Of a stretch of 64,000 nucleotides of DNA, positions 8,835 to 18,659 are shown piece after piece. The DNA is from Roseobacter denitrificans OCh 114. Lineage in GTDB: Bacteria > Pseudomonadota > Alphaproteobacteria > Rhodobacterales > Rhodobacteraceae. The position numbers and the translations under genes are program-made. The notes below the pieces were generated by a model. It saw only the letters and a list, made by a program, of their open reading frames with translations. It made no database searches and was not told the origin of the DNA. How positions within the stretch are numbered: position 1 is the first letter of the stretch; each line of letters starts with the position of its first letter. The DNA lies in contig NC_008209.1 of NCBI RefSeq assembly GCF_000014045.1, positions 558,001-622,000 on the forward strand, read 5' to 3'.

Positions 8835-9725
8835 TCAGGCCCTGGCCCGTTTTCTTGCCAGTTCAATTTGTTTCTGACGTTCGCGAAAGCGTGCTTTATC
8901 CTCGGATGTTGTCTGATCAAAACACTTGTGACAGCTCACACCTTCCTCGTACTCGGCGCGCTTCTTGTCCGCCGGCAAGATCGGCTGACGACATCCATGA
9001 CACAAAAGGTGCGGGCCTTCTTGCAGGCCGTGGCCCACACTGACGCGGTTGTCGAACACAAAGCAGGCACCGTTCCACGTGCTTTGATCCTGCGGAATGT
9101 CTTCGAGATACTGAAGAATACCACCTTTCAGGTGAAACACATCCTCAACCCCCTGACCAAGCAGGTAATTGGTGGATTTTTCACATCTGATGCCCCCTGT
9201 GCAGAACATCGCGATCTTCTTGTTGTGAAAGCGGTGTTTGTTCGCCTCCCACCATGCGGGAAACTCGCCAAAACTCCGGGTCTTCGGATCGATTGCACCT
9301 TCAAATGTGCCGATCTCGACTTCATAGTCATTGCGCGTGTCGATCACCGCGACATCGGGTTGCGCGATCAGCGCGTTCCAATCCGCCGGGGTCACATAAT
9401 GCCCGGTTTTCGCACGCGGATCGACATCCGGCTGCTTCATCGTCACGATTTCACGTTTGATGCGGACCTTCATCTTGCCGAAGTTTGCCCGCTCGCTTTG
9501 GGCTTCTTTCCACTCCAGACCGTCACATCCGGGCAGGGCTTTCAGGTGAGCAAGCACAGCGTCAATCCCGGCGCGTGATCCCGTGATCGTGCCATTGACG
9601 CCTTCGGGTGCGAGTAACAACGTGCCGGTCACGCCCTGGGCCTTGCAAAGCTCCAGCAAGGCGGGCTTCAGCGCCGCCGGGTTTTCAAAGCGGGTGAAAT
9701 GATAGAGTGCGGCAATGATAAACAT
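8835..9725 (-). CDS. trhO: tRNA uridine(34) hydroxylase TrhO (rhodanese-like)
   Basis: About 296 residues of the UPF0176/YceA family. TrhO makes 5-hydroxyuridine at the wobble position of tRNAs using oxygen. The N-terminus MFIIAALYHFTRF and an acylphosphatase-like fold come first. A rhodanese domain follows with VIDTRNDYEVEIGTF and the active-site loop MFCTGGIRCEKS. The C-terminal tail has two CxxC pairs (CHGC and CHKC), probably metal-binding. The ATG at 9725 is chosen because family members start at MFIIAALYHF; an upstream in-frame start at 9761 would add twelve unlike residues. It is divergent from pncA. Confidence 0.92.
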   Translation of the reverse strand: MFIIAALYHFTRFENPAALKPALLELCKAQGVTGTLLLAPEGVNGTITGSRAGIDAVLAHLKALPGCDGLEWKEAQSERANFGKMKVRIKREIVTMKQPDVDPRAKTGHYVTPADWNALIAQPDVAVIDTRNDYEVEIGTFEGAIDPKTRSFGEFPAWWEANKHRFHNKKIAMFCTGGIRCEKSTNYLLGQGVEDVFHLKGGILQYLEDIPQDQSTWNGACFVFDNRVSVGHGLQEGPHLLCHGCRQPILPADKKRAEYEEGVSCHKCFDQTTSEDKARFRERQKQIELARKRARA

Positions 9726-9842
9726 GGGCGAGGGGATACGCCTGCGCGCGCTTTCAGGCAAGAGTGTTGTAGCGCATCACCGCCATTGGCATTGACGGGC
9801 TGCACGCAGGCGCTTAGCCATATCCCAGACGGGAGAAAACGC

Positions 9843-10451
9843 ATGAGCCACGCTTTGATTGTCATTGACGTTCAACTGGATTTCTGTCCGGGTGGCGCAC
9901 TTGCCGTGCCGGATGGGGATGGGATCATCGCGGGCATCAACGCACTCATGCCGCAGGCGGATGCTGTTGTGCTGACACAGGATTGGCACCCGGCGGGTCA
10001 CTCCTCCTTTGCCACTTCGCACAAGGGGCATGCGCCTTATGACGTGATCGACATGGATTATGGCCCGCAGGTGTTGTGGCCGCACCATTGTGTGCAGGGG
10101 GCTGACGGCGCGCGGTTCCATCCCGATCTACAAAGTGACGGCGCAGATCTGATCCTGCGCAAAGGGTATAATCCGGCCATAGACAGCTATTCCGCGTTCT
10201 TTGAAAATGATCACAAAACGCCAACAGGGCTTGAAGGGTACCTTCGCAGCCGGGGTATCGAAAAACTGACGCTGGTCGGGCTGGCATTCGATTTCTGCGT
10301 CAACTATTCAGCACTCGATGCCGCCAAACTGGAATTCGACGTCACAGTACGCGAAGATCTGTGCCGCGCGATTGACCTTGATGGTTCCCGTGATGCAGCG
10401 CGTCAGGCCATGCAGAATGCGGGCGTGCGTCTGGAGACAGTGCATGGTTGA
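9843..10451 (+). CDS. pncA: Nicotinamidase PncA
   Basis: 202 residues of the isochorismatase-like hydrolase fold. The enzyme converts nicotinamide to nicotinate in NAD salvage. Visible catalytic features are the Asp in VIDVQLDF near residue 9, the metal-binding D-x-H region (LTQDWHPAGHSSF), the Lys in LRKGYNPAIDSYS, and the nucleophilic Cys in VGLAFDFCVNYSALDA. The ATG at 9843 follows GGGAGAAAAC; longer in-frame starts upstream are not family-like. Its 3' end overlaps the next gene, pncB, by eight bases, so the two consecutive steps of the Preiss-Handler salvage route are coupled. Confidence 0.95.
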   Translation: MSHALIVIDVQLDFCPGGALAVPDGDGIIAGINALMPQADAVVLTQDWHPAGHSSFATSHKGHAPYDVIDMDYGPQVLWPHHCVQGADGARFHPDLQSDGADLILRKGYNPAIDSYSAFFENDHKTPTGLEGYLRSRGIEKLTLVGLAFDFCVNYSALDAAKLEFDVTVREDLCRAIDLDGSRDAARQAMQNAGVRLETVHG

Positions 10452-11736
10452 TATCGCAACCCGCGTCTGGAACCACAAATGGAAGATCGACCCGATTGTG
10501 CGCTCGTTGATCGATACGGATTTTTACAAGCTTCTGATGTGTCAGTCGGTTTTCCGTAACAAACCCGATACGCGCGTGACCTTCAGTCTGATCAACAGGT
10601 CCACCCATATCCCGCTTGCCGAACTCATTGACGAGGGGGAGCTGCGCGAACAGCTGGATCATATCCGCTCGCTTTCCTTGTCGCGCGGAGAAAGCACATG
10701 GCTGCGCGGCAATACCTTTTACGGCAAACGGCAGATGTTTCGTTCGGATTTCATGGAGTGGTTCGAACAGCTTCGCCTGCCAGCCTATCACCTTGAACGG
10801 ATAGGCGATCAGTTTGAGCTGACATTTGAAGGCAGCTGGCCGGAAGTCATGCTTTGGGAGATACCGGCGCTCGCCGTTCTCATGGAATTGCGCGGGCGCG
10901 CGGTGCTCGACCAGATGGACAGGTTCGAGTTGCAAGTGCTGTACGCGCGCGCGATGACGCGGGTGTGGGAAAAGGTCGAGGCCCTGCGCGACATCCCTGA
11001 TTTGTCGATTGCGGATTTCGGCACGCGCCGACGTCACAGCTTTCTTTGGCAGGACTGGTGCGTTCAGGCGATGCGCGAGGGGCTTGGTGCTGCCTTCACG
11101 GGCACGTCGAACTGCAAGATTGCGATGACCCGCGAGATGGAAGCCATTGGGACAAATGCGCATGAATTGCCGATGGTTTACGCAGCACTGGCACGCGATG
11201 ACGCGGCATTGGCGCAAGCACCATATGACGTTCTGTCAGACTGGCATGACGAGCATGAAGGCAACCTGCGCATCATTCTGCCCGACACTTTCGGCACCAG
11301 CAGATTCCTTGAAAAAGCGCCGGACTGGCTTGCGGGTTGGACAGGCATCAGAATAGACAGTGGCGATCCGGTGCAAGCGGGTGAAAACGCAATCGACTGG
11401 TGGCGCTCAAGAGGCGAAGATCCGAGCAAGAAGCGCGTTATTTTCAGCGACGGGCTGGATGTGGACAAGATCCGCAGCCTGCATCGCACGTTTTCCGGGC
11501 GGGTGCAGCCGTCCTTTGGTTGGGGAACCCTGCTGACGAACGATTTTCGCAATCTGGTACCACATGACAGCCTCGCACCGTTCTCTCTGGTCTGCAAAGC
11601 GGTTAAAGCCAACGGGCGGCCCACAGTCAAACTCTCCGATAACCCGAACAAGGCGATGGGGCCGGCCGCTGAGATCGAACGATATAAACGTGTGTTTGAT
11701 GTCGGGGTGCAACGCGCGCAAGACGTTGTTGTTTAA
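10444..11736 (+). CDS. pncB: Nicotinate phosphoribosyltransferase PncB
   Basis: 430 residues. The enzyme joins nicotinate and PRPP to give nicotinate mononucleotide with ATP hydrolysis. The N-terminus has SLIDTDFYKLLMCQ, and the middle has FGTRRRHSF, with the His region phosphorylated in this family. A later RIDSGDP loop and VKLSDNPNKAMGP near the C-terminus bind phosphate and PRPP. The ATG at 10444 overlaps the end of pncA; a longer open frame upstream lies inside pncA and is not used. Length matches the bacterial PncB family. A weak GTTG/CAAC hairpin with T residues after it spans the stop and may terminate transcription. Confidence 0.95.
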   Translation: MVDIATRVWNHKWKIDPIVRSLIDTDFYKLLMCQSVFRNKPDTRVTFSLINRSTHIPLAELIDEGELREQLDHIRSLSLSRGESTWLRGNTFYGKRQMFRSDFMEWFEQLRLPAYHLERIGDQFELTFEGSWPEVMLWEIPALAVLMELRGRAVLDQMDRFELQVLYARAMTRVWEKVEALRDIPDLSIADFGTRRRHSFLWQDWCVQAMREGLGAAFTGTSNCKIAMTREMEAIGTNAHELPMVYAALARDDAALAQAPYDVLSDWHDEHEGNLRIILPDTFGTSRFLEKAPDWLAGWTGIRIDSGDPVQAGENAIDWWRSRGEDPSKKRVIFSDGLDVDKIRSLHRTFSGRVQPSFGWGTLLTNDFRNLVPHDSLAPFSLVCKAVKANGRPTVKLSDNPNKAMGPAAEIERYKRVFDVGVQRAQDVVV

Positions 11737-13338
11737 GCAACTTTTCTAATAGCTTGAGGTATCCAGACCGCAGCAGTTTCATTCGATACTGTCAGGCAGT
11801 TGGTTCATCTGATCTGGCATGCCCATAACACTGTTTCGATCAGGCATAGCGGAGAGATGTCCAACAACGATTTTGATATGTGCATGAATGTGACTTGATC
11901 CTTCTGGAAACATCAGATGCCGCTTTTTGGCGCGCCGTGGAATGCTGTCGCGTGTTTTCTTCACCACCTCGCAAAGGTAAATGATCTTATCCGATGTGGG
12001 CTATCCGGTTTCCCTTTCGAACGCGCTGAAACAGCATCCATGCACAAGCGCATCAATCGGATCGGCCGCAACCGTGCCAGCATTTGGCAGATCAACCTAC
12101 AAGGCATGCGCTGCTTGCGCCACGCGCATTCTACAGTTTGAATGAGAGCGTCTGTCGAAATACCTGAAACATCGAGTAAGATGTAACGCGTTGAAATCTT
12201 TGATTTCAGACAGGGTTACGTGATCGGGGTCTTTCTCATAACACTTTAGCACCTGAATCAAAAACAGCCATGCGCAAGCAGCAGACTACCATGTATAAAC
12301 CCCAAAACGTCGCACCCTCCAGGTTTTGTGCATTCCAGCTGTTGCCAGACCCGTTGGGTCGAAACGATCACCATTCGGTTTCTCAGCGCGTTTCAAATTG
12401 TGATGGTCGCCGTGGACATTGTGGAAGGATAGCTGAGACTTGGTGGGGTACCGTTGCGGTTGTGTGGATTGCAATCGGCGAGGCCTCATTGGCAATCTTA
12501 TCGTTCGGACGCCCTTCTTGGCGGCATCTGAGGTGGGGAGAGCTGTGTCCCGTCACAAATTGCCGTGCGTTCAAGTGTTGCCGGGTATCGCAAAGAAATC
12601 GGCTTGGAGGTTTGCAACAAAACCAGCCATTTGCGTTCATTGAAGGTGTGAGATTGGTAAGCCGTCTGCCGCGGTCCGTCAGATAACGTCAAGCCACGCC
12701 TTTGCTCTTTAAGCACGCGACTTGGAAGTTGGAAGTCACCATGTGGCTTATGTGTAATTGGTGATGCTGCAAATTTTGACAGGCGGCACGCCTGGTGACC
12801 GGTCCGACCCGAGTGTTTCGGTTGGTTTATGCGTGCAAGAGTTGCCATTGTGTCATTTGAAGGATGGCTTCAGAAACCGATGAGCAGTTGCCGCTTGTCT
12901 TTATCAATGATGTTCAGCGTCCGGAACGCTTTTTCTTGGTTCGCCCGTCACTGCATGAAGTCTTGCGTCCCAACATGATCATGACATTCAGGTGGCAAAT
13001 GATCGCCTGGACCATTATTGAGCCAGTGCGGTAATTTCTTTGGTCGTTCACGGAGTTTCAAGAAACACGAGGATTGGCGCTTTCAGCCCTTCTCGACGCG
13101 GGAGCCTTGCGTTCCGTTTGTTGTGCAAATGCCAGCCTTGAATAGAAGCGCAGCGACCTGATGACAATCGCATGGGCGTAGCACCGGCTCAATCCGATTA
13201 TATCGGCCACCAAGGGTCGACCGTTGCAGTGAACAACGCGCATGCCAAGCATACACATTTTCGGTTTCAGCCAAATGATTGTACAACGCGGCCATGATAG
13301 CGTCGCTGTCTTGTGTGTTAATTTTTGGCACTGATTTT
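11737..13338. other. Gene-poor 1.6-kb region between convergent pncB and the secretion operon
   Basis: No recognisable gene. Short open frames exist on both strands but none resembles a known family. One (12864-13034, plus, 56 codons) has a start and AAGG upstream but no recognisable content. A palindromic repeat copy lies at 12146-12249. The region sits between the 3' ends of two convergent units, where decayed or inserted DNA is tolerated. A GGTTTTGTTGCAAA string on the minus strand near 12610-12625 recalls IS6-type ends, but no transposase was found beside it. Confidence 0.5.
12146..12249 (-). repeat. Palindromic repeat, copy 1
   Basis: About 104 bases that align with the copy at 63397-63499 over their whole length with few differences. 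Both start GAGCGTCTG and end near CTTTAG on the plus strand. The centre holds TGAAATC, three bases, GATTTCA-type small hairpin arms, flanked by larger arms GTAACGC and GTTACGTGATC. It lies between convergent pncB and the secretion operon, about 400 bases beyond pncB. Strand is given so that reading starts with CTAAAGTGTT. Confidence 0.8.
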
Positions 13339-14700
13339 TTAGGCCTCAGTCAATGCGCGGTCCGAAATGACACGCAAGGGTTTGAGGAGGAAAGACAAAA
13401 TTGTTCTTCCTTCTGATTTTATGTCCGCAACTACGGTCATTCCGGGTGTAACCCTGCGCCCATCTGGCATCTGACCGACGCTCGCAATGGTCAAGGAGCG
13501 AAAGCCAAGCCGGACGCGAAAGACAGTTTGACCGTTCTCCTTTGTGAAACTGGACGGTGAGATATGTTCAACCACAGCGTCCAACGAGCCATATCTGGTG
13601 AAATCATACGTCAGAACTTTCACACTGGCAGTGCTGCCGGTTGTTACCCCGCCAATACGATCAGCGGCGATTTCAATCTCTGCAAATGTTTCACCTGTCG
13701 AAGGGATGATCTCAACAATCACCTCGCCGGGCTGGACCACTTCGCCGAGGTTCTGTACCGAAATTGCATTTACCATACCAGCGACCGGGCTCACAATTCG
13801 GCTCCGCTGGATTTGAAAATCCAGTGCTGCGCGGGTTTCCAACAATCCGGCCAGTTCTGTGCGTTTCTCGTCCAGTTGAAGTGCTGCATCCCTGCGAAAC
13901 TGTGCAATCATTTCTCTTTCGCTGGATCCCAGTTGTTCAATCCTCGCATCCAGAATCCTGACCTCACCGGATAACTGTGCGATGCTACTCTCCAGCCGAA
14001 GGTTTTCGCGTTGTAGCTCTTCGCGTCGGTTCAGTGATACTGATCCATTGAAACCGGCGCGTTGGTAGCGGTCCAACTGCGCTTGTTGGATCGCAAGTTC
14101 TTGACGCAGGCTTTCGATGTTGGCGTGAATCGCCTGCTGTTCGGTGCTTGCAACTGATTTTTGTGAGCGGATCGTCTGAATTTGCGCAAGACGGTAGTTG
14201 ATGTCGCTGATGATCGACACCGACGTCATTTGCCTTAACTCCGTGTCATCAAGTGTGCCGAAGCTGATGGCGCTGATTGTTTCATATCGCTCGATACTCT
14301 CTTGCACCTGTGTCAAAAGCGTTTCGATTTTGGCCAACTCGGATTGGACGATTTGCGTGTCAAGCTGCAGGATGAGTTGTCCGGGTTGCACGATATCTCC
14401 GTCTTGCACAGCAATCTCGTTTACGATGCCGCCTTCAAGATGTTCAATCCGGGTGGAAAGACCTTCGGGTTTGATTGTGCCTTCTCCCGTAACGACCTCA
14501 TAGACAGGCGTCACAGAAGACCAATAGAAAAAAGCGGCGAGTGCGAGAACAACTGTCCAGATCACGGACCTCGCATATCCACCATCATGTACCTCGCTCA
14601 AGTGAGGGCTTGCCGTGATATTCGCAGATTGCACATTGCCGGACTGTGGAGCATTGCCCTGCTTGTCTTTTCTTTTTTTGCGGAAAAATCTGTTCGACAT
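13339..14700 (-). CDS. Type I secretion membrane fusion protein (HlyD family)
   Basis: About 453 residues from the ATG at 14700, one base after the stop of the upstream ABC gene; an upstream in-frame start at 14760 lies inside that gene. A cytoplasmic basic tail leads to one membrane helix near residues 45-62 (SVIWTVVLALAAFFYWSS). A lipoyl-like half (IEHLEGGIVNEIAVQDGDIV) follows, then a long coiled-coil hairpin of about residues 115-290, the second lipoyl half (SPVAGMVNAISVQNLGEVV) and a beta-barrel end. This is the periplasmic adaptor that links an inner-membrane ABC exporter to a TolC-type channel. No tolC gene is present here. It is the last gene of the secretion operon. Confidence 0.92.
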   Translation of the reverse strand: MSNRFFRKKRKDKQGNAPQSGNVQSANITASPHLSEVHDGGYARSVIWTVVLALAAFFYWSSVTPVYEVVTGEGTIKPEGLSTRIEHLEGGIVNEIAVQDGDIVQPGQLILQLDTQIVQSELAKIETLLTQVQESIERYETISAISFGTLDDTELRQMTSVSIISDINYRLAQIQTIRSQKSVASTEQQAIHANIESLRQELAIQQAQLDRYQRAGFNGSVSLNRREELQRENLRLESSIAQLSGEVRILDARIEQLGSSEREMIAQFRRDAALQLDEKRTELAGLLETRAALDFQIQRSRIVSPVAGMVNAISVQNLGEVVQPGEVIVEIIPSTGETFAEIEIAADRIGGVTTGSTASVKVLTYDFTRYGSLDAVVEHISPSSFTKENGQTVFRVRLGFRSLTIASVGQMPDGRRVTPGMTVVADIKSEGRTILSFLLKPLRVISDRALTEA

Positions 14701-14701
14701 G

Positions 14702-16939
14702 TTAGCCGTTCCTGGACTGGAGTTTTTCGGGGCCGCCAAAAAAGTCGATCTGGCCTGCATTGAGAAGCAAAACCTTATCGGCCTGACGCATGATACTGGG
14801 GCGGTGGGTAACCAGCAGGCAGGTTACGTGACCTGCCCGCCGCTTGATTGCGTTCATGATGGCCGTTTCATCCTCGTCCGACAGTCCCGCCTCGGGCTCA
14901 TCGAGCAAGAGAATTCGTGGCGCATTGAGCAGAATTTGAGCGACGGCGAATTTTGTGCGGAAAGCAGGGGAAAACTGATGCCGATCTGCGTGACTGAACT
15001 TGGTGTCGAAGCCGTCTGACAAGCTTTCAATACTCTGCAGAAGTGATAATTCCTCCGTAACGGCGCGCAGTTCTGCGTCCGTGGCATCAGGCTTTGTCAG
15101 GCGCAGATTTTGAGCCAACGTGCCATGTATTTGCAAGGATTGATGGCCCAGATAGCTTATCAAACTGGCGCGCGTTCGTGTGTCAAATTGGTTTACATTC
15201 GACTGCCCGATCATGACGGTTCCGTTTTGAGCGGAATACTGTCCCGTGATTGCGCGCAGGAGTGACGATTTGCCGGATCCGGCCTCCCCCGTGATGCAGG
15301 TAAGAGAGCCGCCGTCAAACCTCACGCTGATCCCTTTGAGCGCCGCCGTGACCGACTGTGGATATCTTAGTACCAGGCTGTCAATGTGAATATCGGGTGC
15401 GGTATCACCTTGGTCCAATCCGATGGAAAACTGCGATCTATCCAACTGGTTCCGACCTTTGATCCGCATCATGACGTCAATCTGCTTGAACAGGTTCAAA
15501 AGATCTGGTGCGCGAACCGCAAGCAGCAGTGCCTGCTGCACCGGGCTCAATAGACGTGCTGATATGATTGTACAGGCGATCAGCACGCCAGCGGTTAGAT
15601 CAGCAGATATCACGCGCAATGCGCCAGTGAAGATCACGCAGCCAGTGGCGAGCGGCGTGGCGACCGTGATCAGGCTGTTAAGTACGCGCCAGATTGCATC
15701 CAACCGATGTCGCGCTTGGCTTAATGCGGTAAAACGTGGTGTTACCCGCGCGCTCCATACAGCACCCAAACCACGGGCGATGATCTGCTGGCGCTGGCTC
15801 AGGGTCTCTTCCTGCAGGCGCATACACTCGTTGTGCAGTTGACTGAGCTCCTTGGAACCGCGCGATATCTTTGGGTAGAAAATGGCGCCAATCAGCGCGT
15901 AAAGCACTACAAAACCAAGTAGAATAGTACCAATCACCGGATCTAGAAAAAACATCGCGGCCAATAGAATTGCAACAAATGGCAGTTCAAAGATGACCGC
16001 AACAAACGGACCGGCATAGAAATCGCGTACCGTTTCGAAGTGTTTTAGACGGTTCATTTGATCGCTCGCAGAGGATCCGGTCACCATCTCCAGTGGAAAG
16101 GCCATCAGTCGCTCAAACAGGGTACTGCTGACAATGAATTCTATGCGTCCTGATACCTGCGCAATAATTCTCGATTTGATCCGCCTCAGGCGTAAATCAA
16201 CGTAAAGCAATATGCATATACCGGCGAGCAAGGCTACGAGCGTATCGAAGGCTTTGGCAGGCAGAACCTTGTCGAAAATAAATCCGACTGACAGTGAAGC
16301 GATGACAATCAGAGTATTGGACAGGAATATGATGAAAAGTATCGTCCTGTTTTCAGGGGCGAAACGGTGAAATGTATTGCTGATCCAACTCCCTGATACA
16401 GGCGTGGTACCGGATTTCGAATGTGCTTGCGACACGCGGAAACATCGATAGAGGCGTCTTTGCCGGATCGGCTGTTCTTGCCCGGTAACAGGATCGCGTA
16501 AAACCAGACGACCGTTGTCATTGGCGCCGATAAACAGGATGTCCTCACTCGTGGAAACAACGAATGACCCGCTCGGCAGATGCTGCAGATTGCGTCCGCG
16601 CAGGTTATCCTCGGCGGTTTCAAAGCCAAGGTTGCGCAGGATGCCACGGGCTGCATTAAGGTTGAGTTCTGGCGAAAAGTGCGGAACAGCCGCGGCGAAG
16701 GCACGAAAATCAACCGGCCAGTTGCATTGACGCAAGACCTCTACGACCGCTTCGCCAGCATTTGTATGCGAGGGCAATCCGCCAAAACGCCCGCTTCGCA
16801 GGCCGGCGCTCAAAGCATCGTAATTGCTGTCATTTTCCCAGTCACTGGTTGCGGATGCGATCCCAGCTCGATCAGAAACCGCGTCGAAAGCGGAACCCTG
16901 TCTGTCCTGTGTTGCGTTGAGAGGGGAAGCACTTGTCAT
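14702..16939 (-). CDS. Type I secretion ABC transporter, C39-like N-terminus, atypical signature
   Basis: A 745-residue ABC half-transporter. About 170 N-terminal residues resemble the peptidase C39-like domain of LapB-type exporters (LRNLGFETAEDNL, LRDPVTGQEQPI) but show no catalytic Cys-His pair, so it is probably a substrate-docking domain. Six membrane helices occupy roughly residues 200-470. The ATPase has Walker A GEAGSGKSS, Walker B ILLLDEPEAG with the catalytic Glu, and an H-loop THRP. The LSGGQ signature is replaced by QFSPAFRT. It overlaps the preceding ABC gene by four bases, which suggests the two subunits form a heterodimer. Confidence 0.88.
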   Translation of the reverse strand: MTSASPLNATQDRQGSAFDAVSDRAGIASATSDWENDSNYDALSAGLRSGRFGGLPSHTNAGEAVVEVLRQCNWPVDFRAFAAAVPHFSPELNLNAARGILRNLGFETAEDNLRGRNLQHLPSGSFVVSTSEDILFIGANDNGRLVLRDPVTGQEQPIRQRRLYRCFRVSQAHSKSGTTPVSGSWISNTFHRFAPENRTILFIIFLSNTLIVIASLSVGFIFDKVLPAKAFDTLVALLAGICILLYVDLRLRRIKSRIIAQVSGRIEFIVSSTLFERLMAFPLEMVTGSSASDQMNRLKHFETVRDFYAGPFVAVIFELPFVAILLAAMFFLDPVIGTILLGFVVLYALIGAIFYPKISRGSKELSQLHNECMRLQEETLSQRQQIIARGLGAVWSARVTPRFTALSQARHRLDAIWRVLNSLITVATPLATGCVIFTGALRVISADLTAGVLIACTIISARLLSPVQQALLLAVRAPDLLNLFKQIDVMMRIKGRNQLDRSQFSIGLDQGDTAPDIHIDSLVLRYPQSVTAALKGISVRFDGGSLTCITGEAGSGKSSLLRAITGQYSAQNGTVMIGQSNVNQFDTRTRASLISYLGHQSLQIHGTLAQNLRLTKPDATDAELRAVTEELSLLQSIESLSDGFDTKFSHADRHQFSPAFRTKFAVAQILLNAPRILLLDEPEAGLSDEDETAIMNAIKRRAGHVTCLLVTHRPSIMRQADKVLLLNAGQIDFFGGPEKLQSRNG

Positions 16940-18594
16940 CCGGCCATTGTCCTCTCTGACGGTATGACTTCGCCTTCAATGAGGCGGCCGTCTCTGATCT
17001 GCAGGACGCGGTTCGCCAAAGCCATGTAGGACGGTCTGTGGGTGACAATCACGATAATTGCCTCCGGTATTCGGCGCCGCAGCGCCTGTAACATGTTTTG
17101 GTCGATGTTTCTGTCCAGACCCACATTCGCCTCATCAAAAAGGATAACATCGGGACAGCGCACCAAGCCTGAAATCAGAACGATTCCATCATGGATCGCT
17201 TTGGGCAAGCTGTTGGCATTGCGCGCCGCGACCTGTAGCGACAGGCCGTCAGAGTGATGCGAAATGAAACTTGATATTCCAAGTTCTTCCGCAAGTTTGA
17301 AGGCTTGCTTCTGGTGTCGGGGCACATCAAATGCGGTGAGGTTTTCCAGCAAGGTTCCGTCAAGCATCGTGTAGTCAGGAGACAAGGTGCTGATCCGGTC
17401 GCAGAGAATTTCCTGATCGATATCATCGCTCGCCAAGCCGTTGATGCGCACCGTGCCGGAAGTGGGGCGGGCCCTGCCGGCCATGACTGACAACAGAGTG
17501 CTACGCCCACATCCATCAGCGCCTGTCAGTAAAACGCAGTCGCCGCGCTGCAATTGGAGCGAGATGTTTTCAAACAGTGGCTTCTTGTCCGGATGTCGCG
17601 CAATTGTAACATTGCTGAAGACGATGCTGTCAATTCTATCTATTTTTCTGGTGCCGGAAGCAGCCGTATCTGCCTGCAAGAGTTCATGAGCTTGTTTTTC
17701 CGATCTTTTGACATCCGCCTCACCAGCCAGCAGCGCCTCAATGCGCAGCATTGGCTGTATGACACGCCCGGTGAGCAGAACTGAGGCCGCGACCCCGCCA
17801 ACAGACATTTGGCCGTCTATGACCAGAAACGATCCGACTCCCGCCATAAGGACGGGGGCCATCAGCCCGATCGCGGATGTAATCCCCTGGGTGAGCGTCA
17901 CGCGACGGCTCAGATCATGCGTGATCGCTGCATTGACTGACATCAGTCGCTCATAACGGCGTTGCATCAAATCCTCGATCCCGAGGCTCTTGATCATCTC
18001 TACGCCGTCAATTGCCTCCATCAGGAAAGAGTGGCGTTGTTGGTCTCTGCTTTGTCGGAAAGTATTGAGCTCCAGGATCTTGCGCCGCTGAAACCAGACG
18101 ATGCCCATGGACAAAAGCGCAAGTATACAAACACTTATACCCAGAACAGGCGAAATCAGAGCCATCACTGCGATGAAAAGCACAATGAACGGCAGATCGA
18201 GCATTGCGGAGGCTGCTTCACTCGCATGGTGTTTGCGCACCCGCTCGATGCTTTCCACATGGTCGTGCAGCACGCCCGGACTGGCATCCCTCAGGCGCGT
18301 ACCCGTGGCAAGAAGATTGCGGAAAGCGCGGTGATAGGCCTCAGTCTCGAACCGGTTGCTGGCGGCGGCCATCAACCTGCCACGCGCCATACGGATCATG
18401 AAGTCGGCGAGTGCCGCCGTCGCAAGGCCTGCGGCCAATACAGCCAGCGTCGCATAACCTTCTCTGGGAATGATCCGGTCATATACGTGAATCATCGCCA
18501 AAGGCAGCGCAAGACCCAGCACATTTGCGCATAAAGAGGCGACTACAACATGTGGGTTGCGTCGCAGACGACGTAAGTCCAATCCACGTTCCAT
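16936..18594 (-). CDS. Type I secretion ABC transporter, PrtD-like, degenerate ATPase motifs
   Basis: About 552 residues from the ATG at 18594, preceded by AGGAG; a GTG at 18606 is less well placed. The membrane domain covers roughly residues 1-300, with SLGIEDLMQRRYE in the coupling region. The nucleotide-binding domain is atypical. Walker A reads GADGCGRST, so the usual Lys is Arg, and the signature motif reads NSLPKAIHD in place of LSGGQ. Walker B (VILFDEANVGLD) and the H-loop (THRPSYM) look normal. Together with the next gene it probably makes an asymmetric exporter for the LamG/RTX protein encoded just upstream. Confidence 0.87.
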   Translation of the reverse strand: MERGLDLRRLRRNPHVVVASLCANVLGLALPLAMIHVYDRIIPREGYATLAVLAAGLATAALADFMIRMARGRLMAAASNRFETEAYHRAFRNLLATGTRLRDASPGVLHDHVESIERVRKHHASEAASAMLDLPFIVLFIAVMALISPVLGISVCILALLSMGIVWFQRRKILELNTFRQSRDQQRHSFLMEAIDGVEMIKSLGIEDLMQRRYERLMSVNAAITHDLSRRVTLTQGITSAIGLMAPVLMAGVGSFLVIDGQMSVGGVAASVLLTGRVIQPMLRIEALLAGEADVKRSEKQAHELLQADTAASGTRKIDRIDSIVFSNVTIARHPDKKPLFENISLQLQRGDCVLLTGADGCGRSTLLSVMAGRARPTSGTVRINGLASDDIDQEILCDRISTLSPDYTMLDGTLLENLTAFDVPRHQKQAFKLAEELGISSFISHHSDGLSLQVAARNANSLPKAIHDGIVLISGLVRCPDVILFDEANVGLDRNIDQNMLQALRRRIPEAIIVIVTHRPSYMALANRVLQIRDGRLIEGEVIPSERTMAG

Positions 18595-18659
18595 GCGCCA
18601 GTACACTCCTAATTCTACGAGGTGACGCTACGCAAAAACAGATAATTTTGGGTTACCCG

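Noticed and set aside
12598..12630. Possible IS6-type terminal sequence (GGTTTTGTTGCAAA)
   Set aside because: No IS6 transposase fragment or second end could be found around it, and the match is short.
12864..13034. 56-codon open frame
   Set aside because: It has a start and weak AAGG, but its sequence resembles nothing and it lies in a decayed region; mentioned only in the intergenic entry.
16400..16939. Active C39 peptidase domain in the second ABC transporter
   Set aside because: The fold is suggested, but no Cys-His catalytic pair is visible, so it is described as C39-like only.
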